Shown piece by piece: positions 11,265 to 22,600 of a stretch of DNA of 64,000 nt. The stretch is from positions 123,046-187,045 of the forward strand of contig WBMV01000082.1 in assembly GCA_013396655.1 (NCBI GenBank). The letters run 5' to 3'. The DNA is from Campylorhamphus procurvoides. Taxonomy: Eukaryota; Chordata; Aves; Passeriformes; Dendrocolaptidae. A program made the position numbers and the translations under genes. Each line of letters begins with the position of its first letter. Position 1 is the stretch's first letter. Below the pieces are notes generated by a model that saw nothing but the letters and a program-made list of their open reading frames with translations, ran no database searches and was not told the origin of the DNA.

Positions 11265-11755
11265 TAAGAAGTGGAACAAAGTTACTGTGTGGTGAGGACT
11301 AGATGGAGATAAGAAAGGAGTGAGAATGTGTGAGAGGAACAGCCCTGCAGGCACCAAGGTCGGTGCAGATGGAGAGGGAGGAGGTGCTCCACGCGCCGGA
11401 GCAGAGGTTCCCCTGCCCACGCTGGAGCAAGGAGTGAGGAGTCCTCCCTACTAGCAGAAAGCAGCAGCAGAGACGATGTGTGATGAACTAACCACAACCC
11501 ACATTCCCCATCTCCCTGTGCTGCCAGGAGAGAGAGGGAAGTAGTGAAGTTGAACCCAGGAAGAAGCAATGGGTGGGGGGGAAGGTGTTCTTAAGATTTG
11601 GGTTTGTTTCTCACTATTTTACTTGGATTTGGTTGTCCATAAATTAAATTAATTTTCTTGAGCTGACTCTCATTTGCCTGTGAGTGGTATGGTGAGGAGA
11701 GGAGGGATAGAAAGGCTTGGTGGCACCCAATGTCCAGCTAGGATCAAACCCCCAC
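11265..11755 (+). mobile_element. LTR-like fragment of a passerine-type endogenous retrovirus
   Basis: The segment contains 'tgtttctcactattttactt', 'aattaaattaattttcttga' and a terminal block resembling 'caccc-aatgtccagc-agg-tcaa-cc'. The 37.80-38.16 kb segment shares the same order of blocks, so two copies of one family are present. I take it for a solo LTR or LTR fragment. The 5' boundary is approximate and no target-site duplication was identified. Confidence 0.6.
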
Positions 11756-11759
11756 ACCT

Positions 11760-13555
11760 CCTAACTGTCCTTCCTCCCCAAAAGACTGAACCCAAGTGAA
11801 AACTAGTAACTGCCCATACAGGAAAACCGTGGTTTGGATTAAAACTTATTAACATTTGTGAAATAAGAGGATTTGTTTTGATGCTTAACAATTCAGCTGA
11901 TGGTGATCTTCATCCCCATCCTCAGTTGGCAATGACATAACACTGGCCATCAGGAAGCCAATATCAAACAGTTACACTGAATTAGTGCCATTAAGAGCTT
12001 ATGCATGTAATTAAACTCAGCATAAAGAAAAATCAAAGACAGAGAATTTTCCACTGTGGAAGCACATCTGTGGAGCAGCAGGACAGCTGGCCCCCCTCCT
12101 GGCACTGGCTTCCCTGTTCACCTGGGCTCTCATCCCAAAAATCAGCTATGCAAGTACAGTAGCTATTTGTGTCCTTCAGTACATTCTTTGATAGATTAAG
12201 AATTTCAGCAAGTCAATCATCCTGCTTCCTCATTTGTTAAAACAAGATAAATACAAGTTATTTAAAACAAAATGATGCTGCTATTATTTATGTCATTACA
12301 TCTCAACTACGCTGTTTTTTCTCTTTTTATTCTGTGTCTCAAAGAATCATATGTGGTCAATGATAACATCACATAATCATTTTGGTTTAAATGGTAAAAA
12401 AAACCTACAAGCAAAAAAAGGTTAACAATGTAAAGTATAAAAAGAACATTTTTATTCTATGAGAAGATAAATGCGAAATGCTCAGAGAATGAAAGACAGA
12501 AACAAACCCTTCCTGTCACTCTTAGGGAGCCTTGAATAACAGGAATAAAATCCTATTTGATACTGCACACTTTATTATAAGTTCTTCTGTTTTAAATTGC
12601 CACTTTCTAATCTCTAAATCTTCTTTTGTACAAGTATTTGCAACTTTTTATTCAGATGGATTGTCAGAAAAAATATAGTAGAATATCTGCTTCCTCCTTT
12701 TGCTTGTTTGATGTTGCTCTGGAAGCACAATGCAGATGAAAAAACTATCTGGGACTTGTAACAGACTGAAGACTGCAGTGAGAGGCTAAAAAATCCTGGG
12801 TGTACTCAAACCCCATGGTCTGAGCTGAGAGCCAGCTGGGGGTTGCTCTCAGCTGCCTGGGATGTACAGACCTGCTGCGACTCCCCAGCTATTGATCCTT
12901 CAGTGCCCAAAGACAAATGCCTTCCAACTGACAAGTACTCTGGGAAGGGTTTGACTGAAATCTGGTGGCTTTTGGCACGTCACAACACTGAGCACATTTG
13001 TGGTACAGAGAAGAACTGTCTAAGAATAATTGCAAGGTATCCATTTTTATAAAACCCTTCAACTTTCAGGAAAACTGTGGCTGTTGTTTTAGAAGGGTCA
13101 GAAAATGAGACATTGCCCTCTGAGGAAACAGGAACCCTGTAATTGCTTTTATATTACGGTATGTGGCCCAACAGGAATGCATAAGTGAAAAACCATTACA
13201 GTTTATCACCCTCATGGTCCCAAAGCCAGATATGAGCTCACTTACACATTGCTTCAAAAGTAAAACTGGTTTAAAAATTCTTGTGTCTCATTTGCCACTC
13301 TAGGCTGTTTCTCACTTCTTACCCTCCAGGTAGACAACTGTAGCAGCACTGTACAAGGCCCTGAACACAAGGCCACTGAAAAGATACAAATTGCAGGATC
13401 AGTATTGCTGAAAGATTGTTTTATTCACAATTCACATTATTTTGTATAGTCATTTCTGTGCACAAGCAAAGTGATAGCAGTAGAGGATGGTCAGAGGCAG
13501 CAATGGCCTTGGAAAACAACATGCAGTGTAACTACACCTTGAGGCATATTCTTCA
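11760..13555. other. intergenic, no gene seen
   Basis: This is AT-rich intergenic DNA between the LTR-like fragment and an antisense CR1. I see no coding exon, RNA gene or clear repeat family. Confidence 0.6.
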
Positions 13556-13556
13556 T

Positions 13557-14535
13557 AACACCACAGAATCACAAAATCCTTTAGGTTGGAAAAGACCTCT
13601 AAGACCATCAAGTCCAACCTTTGACTGATTACCACCATGGTCACTAAATTATATTGTGAAGTGCCATGTCTACTCATTTTTTGAGCACTTCCAGGAATGG
13701 TGACTCCACCACTTCCCTGAGCAGCCCATTCCAATGCTTTACAACCCTTTCTGTGAAGAAATTTGTCCTAATATCCAATCTGAGTCTCCCTTGGCACAAC
13801 TTCAGGCTGTTTCCCCTTGTCCTATTGCTTGCTACTTGGGAGAAGAGGCTGACCCCCACCTGGATACAACCTCCCTTCAGGGAGTTGTATAGATTGACAA
13901 GGTCCCTCCTGAACCTCCTTTTCTCCAGGCTGAAGGACCCCAGTGCACTCGGTTTATTCACATCAGACTTGTGCTCCAACCCTCCCCCAGCTCCATTCCC
14001 CTGCTCTGAATGTGCTTCAGAACCTCAGTGTCTTTCTTGGAGTGAGGGGCCCAAAACTGAACCCAGGATTCGAGGTGCAGCCTCCTCAGTGCCCAGTGCA
14101 GAGGAACAATCACTGCCCTGGTCCTGCTGGCCACACTATTGCTGGTACAGGCCTGGTGCCATTTGCCTTCTTGCCCACCTGGGCACACACTGGCTCATGT
14201 TCAGCTGCTGTTGACCAGAACCTCCAGGTCCTTTTCCACTGGGCAGCTTTCCAGCCCCTCTGCTCACAGCCTGTGGTGTTGCAGGGGATTGTTGTGCCCC
14301 AAGTTCAGGACCCAGCACTTGGCCTTGTTGAATCTCATACCAGTGGCCTCAGCTCATTGATCCAGCCTGCCCAGATCCCTCTATAGAGCCTTCCTGCCCT
14401 CCAGTAGATCAGCTTCTCCCCAACTTAGCCCCAACAGTGAGCCCTGAGGAACACCACTAGTGACCAGTCACCAACCACATTTAACACCACTCACCAGAAC
14501 ATTCTGGGCTTAGCCATCCGGACAATTTTTTTGCC
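13557..14535 (-). repeat. CR1 LINE, about 980-base antisense copy
   Basis: It begins with the reverse-complement CR1 terminus 'cacagaatcacaaaatcctt' and continues through 'aagaccatcaagtccaacct', 'ctgaagaaatttgtcctaat'-like text and 'aaggaccccagtgcactc'. Past 14,000 it carries more of the 3' UTR and the end of the CR1 reverse-transcriptase ORF region in broken frames. It is the longest CR1 in the window. Confidence 0.9.
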
Positions 14536-14539
14536 CAGT

Positions 14540-17500
14540 GAGCAGTAAAGCATTATAAACACTGTGGCAAAATAATAATTCTGAATCCATCACCGTCAGC
14601 ATTGTGGCTAATGCATTGTCCACTGTTGCTTAAGTTAAATTGGGAAGTGCCCTACAATGCCATATTTGATGTATCTTTTTTAGAAATGTACCTTGGATTG
14701 CTACTGAACTGCCTACTCAGTTGCAGTAATCTTGCAAATTCTGTTAAAATAAAGAAAAAGGCATTGATTCTGTGCTTTGCAAGTCAAAGATAAAATCACA
14801 CAAAACATTCCAGAAAATGGAGGCGGAGGGTGGGGGGTTTCACAGAAAAAAGCTACAGGGAACAAGTAATTTGTATTACTGTTATCTTGTTCTACCTTTC
14901 TTGGTTCAAGTATGACAGACACATTAGATATGAAATATTTTAACTATCTAATAGAAATACAGTGTTCTCTCACAGTGCTCCAGTCCATTGCATTACAGAC
15001 AGGCAACTAATCCATGGCATGCTCTGGCTTTAAACAGCTATCCACAACAGCTTGGTGGGGGAAAAAAAAAGAGAATATCTGAATTGAGGGGTCTTTTTTG
15101 CTTCTTTTCTCAAAACTGTACTTACTCAGAGTTTTCAGTTTCAAAGTATAAAACAATCAGATAATCAGCTAATTCAGATTTTTACTTCCCCACACACAAG
15201 TTAAAACAATTAACATAAAGTAGCTAAAAAAAATAAGATGCCACAGAAGTCAAAAGGAGACAAGGCCTTCTGTAACTAGGGGAGGGGACAGCCATTAAAT
15301 CAATATCCCAGAGCATTATAAAAAACTAGGGGTGGTGATGACTAAAATTGCAAATGAAAATTGTAGATATCAGCCTATCCACACACTTACTGCTGATAAT
15401 TCTTCACACTAAAGGATGAGGCTTTCAAGCTGATAGATTCAATGTAGCACAAGCTGGCAGTCTGAGCACCGCAAAAAAGACATAGCACATTGAGCAGTGA
15501 GTTTCAAGAAAAAATTTGACACAGGGCATAAAATGTATATATTGGCGATTAAACTAGTCAATTCAATTGAATATGTTTTAACAGTTTTACAAAATAATTT
15601 TCCATCCCATTTCTGTGACCAGAATCACATCAAAACAGTCACTCTACAGCTCTGTCCTGTTGTCTTCAGCACTTACTAGAGCAAATATACGTGACCACAA
15701 TTTAGTGTGCTTGGAAAAAGGTTGTGTGCAGAGATTTAATGCACAGGCTATGGCACTGAATCTCAAATGGCATCTCTGACCACCTCAAACATATAATTTC
15801 TCTCTTTAGAAATATGAAAAAATCTGTTTCTTCTCCTTTAAATATGGAAAAACACTCAAAGGTGTCTTCTTGATCAAACCCTAAACAATATAATTTCCAA
15901 TAACATTAAGCCCTCCAACTCCCCATATAAAGAAAGGTATAGGTATTATTATGCACAGGAATGCTTTTTTTCCTCTGCCTTTTACTTTCTCCCTCAGTGA
16001 GTCCAGATTCTAAATCTTCCCCCTTGCTCTTCTCAGCATAACCAGGCAGAGGTATCAGCAACCTTGCTGGCTATTATAGATCAGCTAAGAGACTAAAACA
16101 TTTAAAGAGCAATTAAGTTAGGAAAGCACAGGAAGAAATGGAAAAGTAGTGCAGAACTGTAATCTTTGGTGCTTTCACTGGCATTTCATTCTGCAGCGTG
16201 AGATCAGCCACTCAGAGATCATCACACATCCATCCTACTGGTTTCTTAGCAGGATCAAAAACATGAGCTTTCTTACATGGAATGAGGGTTACACTACTTG
16301 GCCTACTTAAATTCAATGAATAAACTCAAGATATGCAAAATGAAACCTATTCTGTGTGGAGAAATCACCAAAAGGAGTATTTTCTTAATGGAGGTTAATT
16401 TCTCTTTATTCTTTTTTATCATCCTATAGCTAAGAAAAATTAAGTGTTCCTAAAGTGAACAGTCAGAGTTTTGGCTTTTAGTGTTTCCTAGAATTTTTTC
16501 AAATTATTTTTCAAAACATTTTTTTCACAGAACTCTTTGACAGAATGGTGGTATCATAATAAAAGAGGTTAACTCCAATTATTAAAACAGATTATCATCA
16601 GCATTTCATATTTGCAATAGAAAGTTTAAATAAAAGGAGAAATACTTCCATTGCAATGTAAGAATGTAGATCTATCTAAATATCATCTAACAAAATGAAG
16701 GCAATCTTTTGTTTAATGAATTCCTGAGGTCAATAAGAAACATCCAGATCTTGAAATCATGTTGCAATTCCACTCCATTCTTAAAGGCTTTTCTATACAA
16801 AGAACTTGACTAGAATAGCTATTACAAAATAAGATAGCTATTCTTGACCAGCATTTTGTGTGCAGATGTTAATCATAGGCTGTTTTTATTATTCTAAAAA
16901 GGAGTTTCTATGGAAAGTTCTCCAAGAATAACTGTTAAACTGAACATCTCAAACAAATTCTTCCATGTTGGGCTCTGCATGCTGTTTAATGAAAATATTT
17001 TTGCTACATTCAACTTTAAAAGATTAAAAATACGGTTAGCAGTCTTCTGCTCTTCTAACAAAGTACTTTATAACACTTTTAAGAATACCATTGTTCAGCA
17101 ACTTCACACAGAAAAAGTGTATATATTAAATGAGCTATATGCATTACAACCACTTTTCCAGTAATTCTGTAAATGCATTCAGAATACTGACACTTGATTG
17201 ATGGTGTTTCCTGCAGTTATATGAAGCAAGCATGTTCTAGAAAGAGGGGACTGGAAAGCAAATATGAACTGTACTACAAAAAATCAGAGAAATGTGGCAG
17301 AGACAATCCTGTGCACTGGAAATTTGCTTGACTTGCAAGACAAATGAAACAGTGAACAGAGAAAAGTTTTACTCTGACCTCATGCTTATATAAACCCTAT
17401 CTATTTAAGTGAATTTATTGTGGTATAAGAATCATGTTTATGAAATCCAAATTAAACCTTATATGTAAATCTATGTGTTTGGACAATTAGAACTGAATGT

Positions 17501-17605
17501 TTACTGTGGTGCAAAGGTTATAGTACATGTCTAAACTTCATTCCATCGTCTAATGGGATACCTGCTCCTCACAATCTCTTCTTTCCCCTTTATCAATTCA
17601 TTGCC
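14540..17605. other. intergenic, no gene seen
   Basis: This is AT-rich DNA with short poly-A and poly-T runs. I find no exon with conserved protein sequence, no RNA gene and no clear repeat longer than 100 bases. Confidence 0.6.
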
Positions 17606-17608
17606 ATT

Positions 17609-18240
17609 ACATAGAATCATTGAATGGCCTGGTTGGAAGGGACCTTAAAGATCATCCATTTTCAACACCCTATGGGCAGAGGCACCTTCCACTAGACCAG
17701 GTTGCTCCAGTCCCCATCCAACCTGGCTTGGAACACTTCCAGGGACGGGACAGCCACAGCTTCTCTGGGCTTCTCTGCCAGGGCCTCATCACCCTCACAG
17801 CAAAGAATTTCTTCTTAATTTCTATTCTAAACCTACTCGCAATTTGAACCCACTGTCCTGTCACTACAGTTCCTGATGAAGAGTCCCTCTGCAACTCCCT
17901 CATAGGCCCTTTCAGATACTGGAAGGTGCTATGAGGTCTTCACTCAACCTTCTCCTCTCCAGGCTGAACAGCCTCCATTCTCAGGCTGCCTTCACAGGGG
18001 AGGTGCTCCATCCTTCTGATCATGTGGGTGGCCTCCTCTGGACACACTCCAGCAGGTCCATGTCTTTGCTGTCCTGGTAGTCCAGAGCTGAAGGCAGCAC
18101 TGCAGGAGGGGTCTCACCAGAGCAGAGCAGAGGGGCAGAATCCCCTCTCTCACCCACTGCCCACACTGCTTTGGATGCAGCCCAGGACACAGCTGGCTTT
18201 CTGGACTCCCAGTGCACATGGCCGGGGCATGTCGAGTTTT
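17609..18240 (-). repeat. CR1 LINE antisense copy, about 630 bases
   Basis: It starts with 'tagaatcattgaatggcctg' and 'gttggaagggaccttaaaga', then runs back through the CR1 3' region to 'ttctggactcccagtgcaca'. It is oriented opposite to JAM2. Confidence 0.92.
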
Positions 18241-19607
18241 TCAGCAACATCAGTTTAATAGCCATCCTCTGACCTATCCTTTAATTTAATTCCATACTGC
18301 CATTTCTTAACATTCACCACCTCTATACCTTTCCCACCAGGCTGCTCACATGCATTTATATGTTATATCAAGACAGTATTTATATCACTGTCTGATTTTA
18401 AATAGTAAAGCAGCCCTACTGAAATCAATGAGCTATGCTTAAAGTTATGATGTGCTGGGACATACAAAATAAAGAACTTCTCTGTTTTCAGTGGGACAGT
18501 TTTGATTTATTAAATGTTTGTCACTGTCCTGGTAATATATACTGGACACACAAACACATATATATATGTGCAGATTTTTTTCAGAAATATTACTTGTATT
18601 CTGCATACATTTTTTCCACATGAAAAATAAGCTAAGAAGATTTAGACATGAAGAGCATCGTGGCATCCTACTTCCTTCATCTCCATTAAATTGGCTCTTA
18701 GAGAATTTATTTATAAATAATCTTTCCAAATTTTGCTGCAGTCCAACAAAATACAGCCAATGTTGCTGTTCTGATTATCAAAGAAATACTTGTGATACTT
18801 TTCCTGTTATAGAACAGTTTTACATCAGTGGTAATGTATTTTTAAGATGTCACTGGAAACTACTCAGATGCACTATTAACTGTCACGATGAGTAATTTTC
18901 CTTGATTCATAAATTTAAAGGGCCATTACACCTCCTGTATATTTAATAAAAAATCTCCCAGACTGGTATAAACTAATAATATAAAAGGCTTTGAAGGTCA
19001 CCGTGCGGTCCGCGTCCTGCTGTAGGTGGGACTCTGTCCAGCTCAGCTGCACACACTGGCACAAGGAGTCACTGTGACTTCCTTCGGCTTAAAACAGCGC
19101 CTCACCCTCACACCGCTCCTTTGTCAGCCGGAACATTCAAATGTTTGTTCCGTGATTTCACCTCGTTATTCCTAATTCCACCCCGGGTGGGTTTGCCTTC
19201 GGGAAACGAGCTAACAGGGTCAGCGCTCTTCTTTGAGAAGTTTAAGATTTCCGTGACGAAAAGTTTATTCTGTTGCAACAAATGTCCTTGTGGTTACGAA
19301 GATCTCCCAGTTTTAAAGTACAGAAATAAACGAACATAACGGAGGGGAAGGGCTGGTGGGTACAACACGGCACAGCCCGCGGGATGCGCGGGGGAGGAGA
19401 GGGATGCTCCGGGGCCGCTGCTCCCGGGCGGGCTGGGGTCCAGGGCACATCCCCTGCCCAGCCCCGGCTCCTGCGCTCGGAGCGGGGAGGCGCCTCCTCG
19501 GACGCCTTAAAAGTTCGGGGCGGCCCCGGCGGAGGAGGCAGAGCGGGCGCTGCGCCCCGGCGGCCGCTGCTGCTCGGCGGGCACCGCACCGGCCCCTCGC
19601 CCTGAAG

Positions 19608-19662
19608 ATGGAGAGCCGCAGCCTCCGCCTGCTGCTCCTCGGATACCTGGGGGCCCTGAGCT
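19608..19662 (+). CDS. JAM2: JAM2 exon 1 (signal peptide)
   Basis: Eighteen codons plus one base encode a Leu-rich signal peptide, ending at a GTAAGTG donor. The same frame is open upstream to about 19356 with in-frame ATGs. The ATG at 19608 is chosen because it places the hydrophobic signal directly at the N-terminus and matches JAM family length. Confidence 0.9.
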
Positions 19663-22600
19663 GTAAGTGCCCGCGTTCCCCGGCTCCCCCGGGGCGGCGG
19701 GGGGACAGTGCCCCCGAAGCGTGCCCGTCCGTGTTCCCGTGTTCCCGCAGCCCCGGGGCCGGGGCTGTCGCCTCCCCCTCCCCTCGCCCCGGGGCAGGGG
19801 CTGTCGCCTCCCCCTCCCCTCGCCCCGGGGCAGGGGCTGTCGCCTCCCCCTCCCCTCGCCCCGGGGCAGGGGGAGCCAAGACGCGTCTCCAACAGAGACC
19901 CGCCAGCGAGCGCATCCCCCGCCGCAGCCGGGGCCGTGCGCGCTGATTGTTTCCATGTGTCTCTTGTTTTCACACAGATGTAACCTGTTTAAGCCCGGCC
20001 TGTTTGAGCGCAAGCCAGCGGTTCTCTGCCGCCGTGCAAACTTTAGGATGCGGGCTGCATAGGTTGCTTTTCTGATGGCTTTTACAAGGTGAATGAGCAA
20101 GGGTCGGGAGCGTGTTCTCTGTTGACAGTACTGGATGCTGTGGCTCCAGAACAGAGTTCTGTTTACAATATTTTATGGACCTATTGTCTAACTCCTTGAA
20201 AACAGAAGGGGCAGGGAGAATATTAGAATCAGTTGGAAAAGGGTTCCCCCTCCAGAAACCACATGAAAATAAGAGGAAAACAGGTCATGGGGCCACATAC
20301 CTGCAGAGAAGCAGCGAATTAACAGTGTTAACAGTGCCAGTCGTGTTAAGGCTGTCACTTTCAGATCATGTCTTACAGTGCTCCTGTTCTATGCTTCTCA
20401 TGTCTTGCTGGTGTTTTAAGGAAAGAGGCTATAAGTGGAAAAAGCTTTTTGAGAAGAGTTATGTGGCAGAGGCACGCAATGAAATGACTACTTGGGATCA
20501 GCCTGGGATGGATTCTGAGTCTGTTACGGATGTGGCACATCCGAGATGCTGATGCTGTGTATGTTTTGAGGTTTACCTTTTCCTCCTCCTCACTTAACTG
20601 AAACTTATGTGTGTGGAAACTCCTCTTTTTGCAGAGTCCTGTTGAGGAGAGACTTGAAGTGATGTCGGTGGGATAGGTCTTTGGCTTGGTGGCAGTTTTT
20701 CTTTTCCTCTCTCTTTGCTTCTACTAGACCTTAGGTAAATGTTGGGCTGTTAAATGAATGGCTTGTGCAGATTTTCTCCTTCATATAGTAAATAATAATA
20801 AACTTTTTTTCTCTGTATTCTTTTCCTTTCATTTGTTGTTAATTGCATGGGTACATCTGAGCAGGTGAGCTATGGTTCTTTGTTGGCAGGTTTTGGTGTG
20901 CTCAGGCTGCTCAGCTTTCTGCTTAGTTGTGTCCGTTCACAGTGTTGGCTTTGACTAGTGAGGAAACGATAGAGGGTGGTTTGGAAGCAGTACAGTGCAT
21001 CAAAGTCTGGTGCCTACATTGTTCCCAGACTTATTTGTTTGTTTTTATTTTCCTCTTCCTGTCCCAGTTCCCAAAAAACACCAGGTGGGAAGAAAGTGTA
21101 CCAACAAGGTGCTGATAAGAAGTTTTGCATGAAGAAAGTGATTGTAGGTGTGTGGGTGTGCAGATGCTGATTGTTTATGGGAGCCAGAGGAAATCCAGGC
21201 AGAAATCCAGCGGCAGGCCAGAGTCTGCTGCTGCTGCGTCTGTGGCTCGAGTGTGTGTTCACACGAACAATAAGGTTGAGTAATCCTGGTGTCCAAATCA
21301 GGCATATGGGCTGAGAAGTCTCCTGTGTGGGACCCACATGCTCTGGAGATGGTGGGGAATGGGCAGGAACTAGTGAGGGGAAAAAAGTAGTGGTTGATAC
21401 CTGACAAGCAAGGGGGGGGGTTGGTCTTTTCTGCCAGCGCAACTAGTGACAGGACAAGAGGGCACAGCCTCAAGCTGAGGCAGGGGAGGTTCTTGTTGGA
21501 CAGCAAGAGGAATTTCTTCACATAAAGCATTAGAACGGGCTGCCCAGGAAAGTGGTAGAGTCACGATGGCTGGAAGTGTTCAAGAAATAGCTGGATGTGG
21601 CTCTGGTCTAGTTGATAAGGTGATGATTGGTCAAGGGTTGGACTCAATGATCCTGGAGGTCTTTTCCAACCTGAATGATTCTGTGATTCTATTATTATAT
21701 TGTGGAGCAGATTTCTTGATCAGGCCATAATCAAGTGAGACGGGATTTCTTGAATTTGTAAGACTGCATACTTCTCTAGCAATATCTGTTTACCATAGTG
21801 CTATCAAGCAGACTACCTGTTTTTGGAGGGGAAATGGGGAGACGAGGTGTCAAAGGAAGGTTCCTGCTCTTGCTGTTTTAGGTGAAGAAGTGTTTCTTTG
21901 CTGTAGGCTGCTCACAGTCTACAAACCTACACAGATTCTTAGACATCCTAACATAAGCCATGAGAGGAGAGTGAGCTGCTTAAATATAGACAAACAAAAG
22001 AAATCTAACCACAGAAAAGCAATGTTTGTTTCAGTCTTCAGCTTAACACTTTTCTTTTATGACTGTGGTGACTGCACAAGTTACCCAAATGCTTCTATGA
22101 GAGGCTGGTGGGAAGACTTTTCTGTCCTTAAAAGGGAGACTTGCTTCTCTCTAGCTCATTTAATAACCTCCACAAATTCACCCTCAGGGTTAGATCCTCA
22201 GGGCTCAGAAGACACTTGCTGTGAGTTACTGGCACGTCTTTCAGAAATCATGGCCTTTGCTGCATTTCAGCAAGTCATACTGTTTTCCTTAAACCTAAGC
22301 ATGCTGCTTGGAAGTAACTGAATTCCTGAGAGGACTCAGCCAGAAGCACTGTTTTGAGGCAAGGCTCTGTGTCTCTCCAGTAGAGAGAGCTGGTCCCTGA
22401 TGGCCCCATGGTATCCTTATTTTATGTTCCTGGCCCCACAGTCTGCTATTGGATATGCAAAATAAAAAATAAGGGTAACTGTCTTCCCTCACTGCATACA
22501 GGAGACAGGAAACATACCTGGAAATTTCATGTAAAGACAGTCACTTTTTCTCTTGTTTCTGTTATAAGATGGATATATGCAAGAGGAGGACTTGCTTTTG

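Larger units (their letters stand above)
19350..19960. promoter_or_regulatory. JAM2 CpG-island promoter, 5' UTR and start of intron 1
   Basis: There is a dense CpG block around the JAM2 first exon. A TTAAAA element at 19507-19512 lies about 95 bases upstream of the ATG and could act as a weak TATA-like box. The transcription start cannot be fixed from sequence alone. Confidence 0.7.

Noticed and set aside
13666..14386. Several overlapping frames of 70-180 codons on both strands
   Set aside because: All lie in the antisense CR1 element; none matches an intact reverse transcriptase.
19761..19875. Possible CRISPR-like array because of regular repeats
   Set aside because: The units are contiguous with no unique spacers and the genome is avian; it is a minisatellite.
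19242..19973. Long minus-strand frames over the JAM2 promoter with a repeating Gly-Glu-Ala-Thr-Ala-Pro pattern
   Set aside because: The protein repeat is simply the 36-bp minisatellite read in frame; GC-rich DNA lacks stops. It is not a gene.
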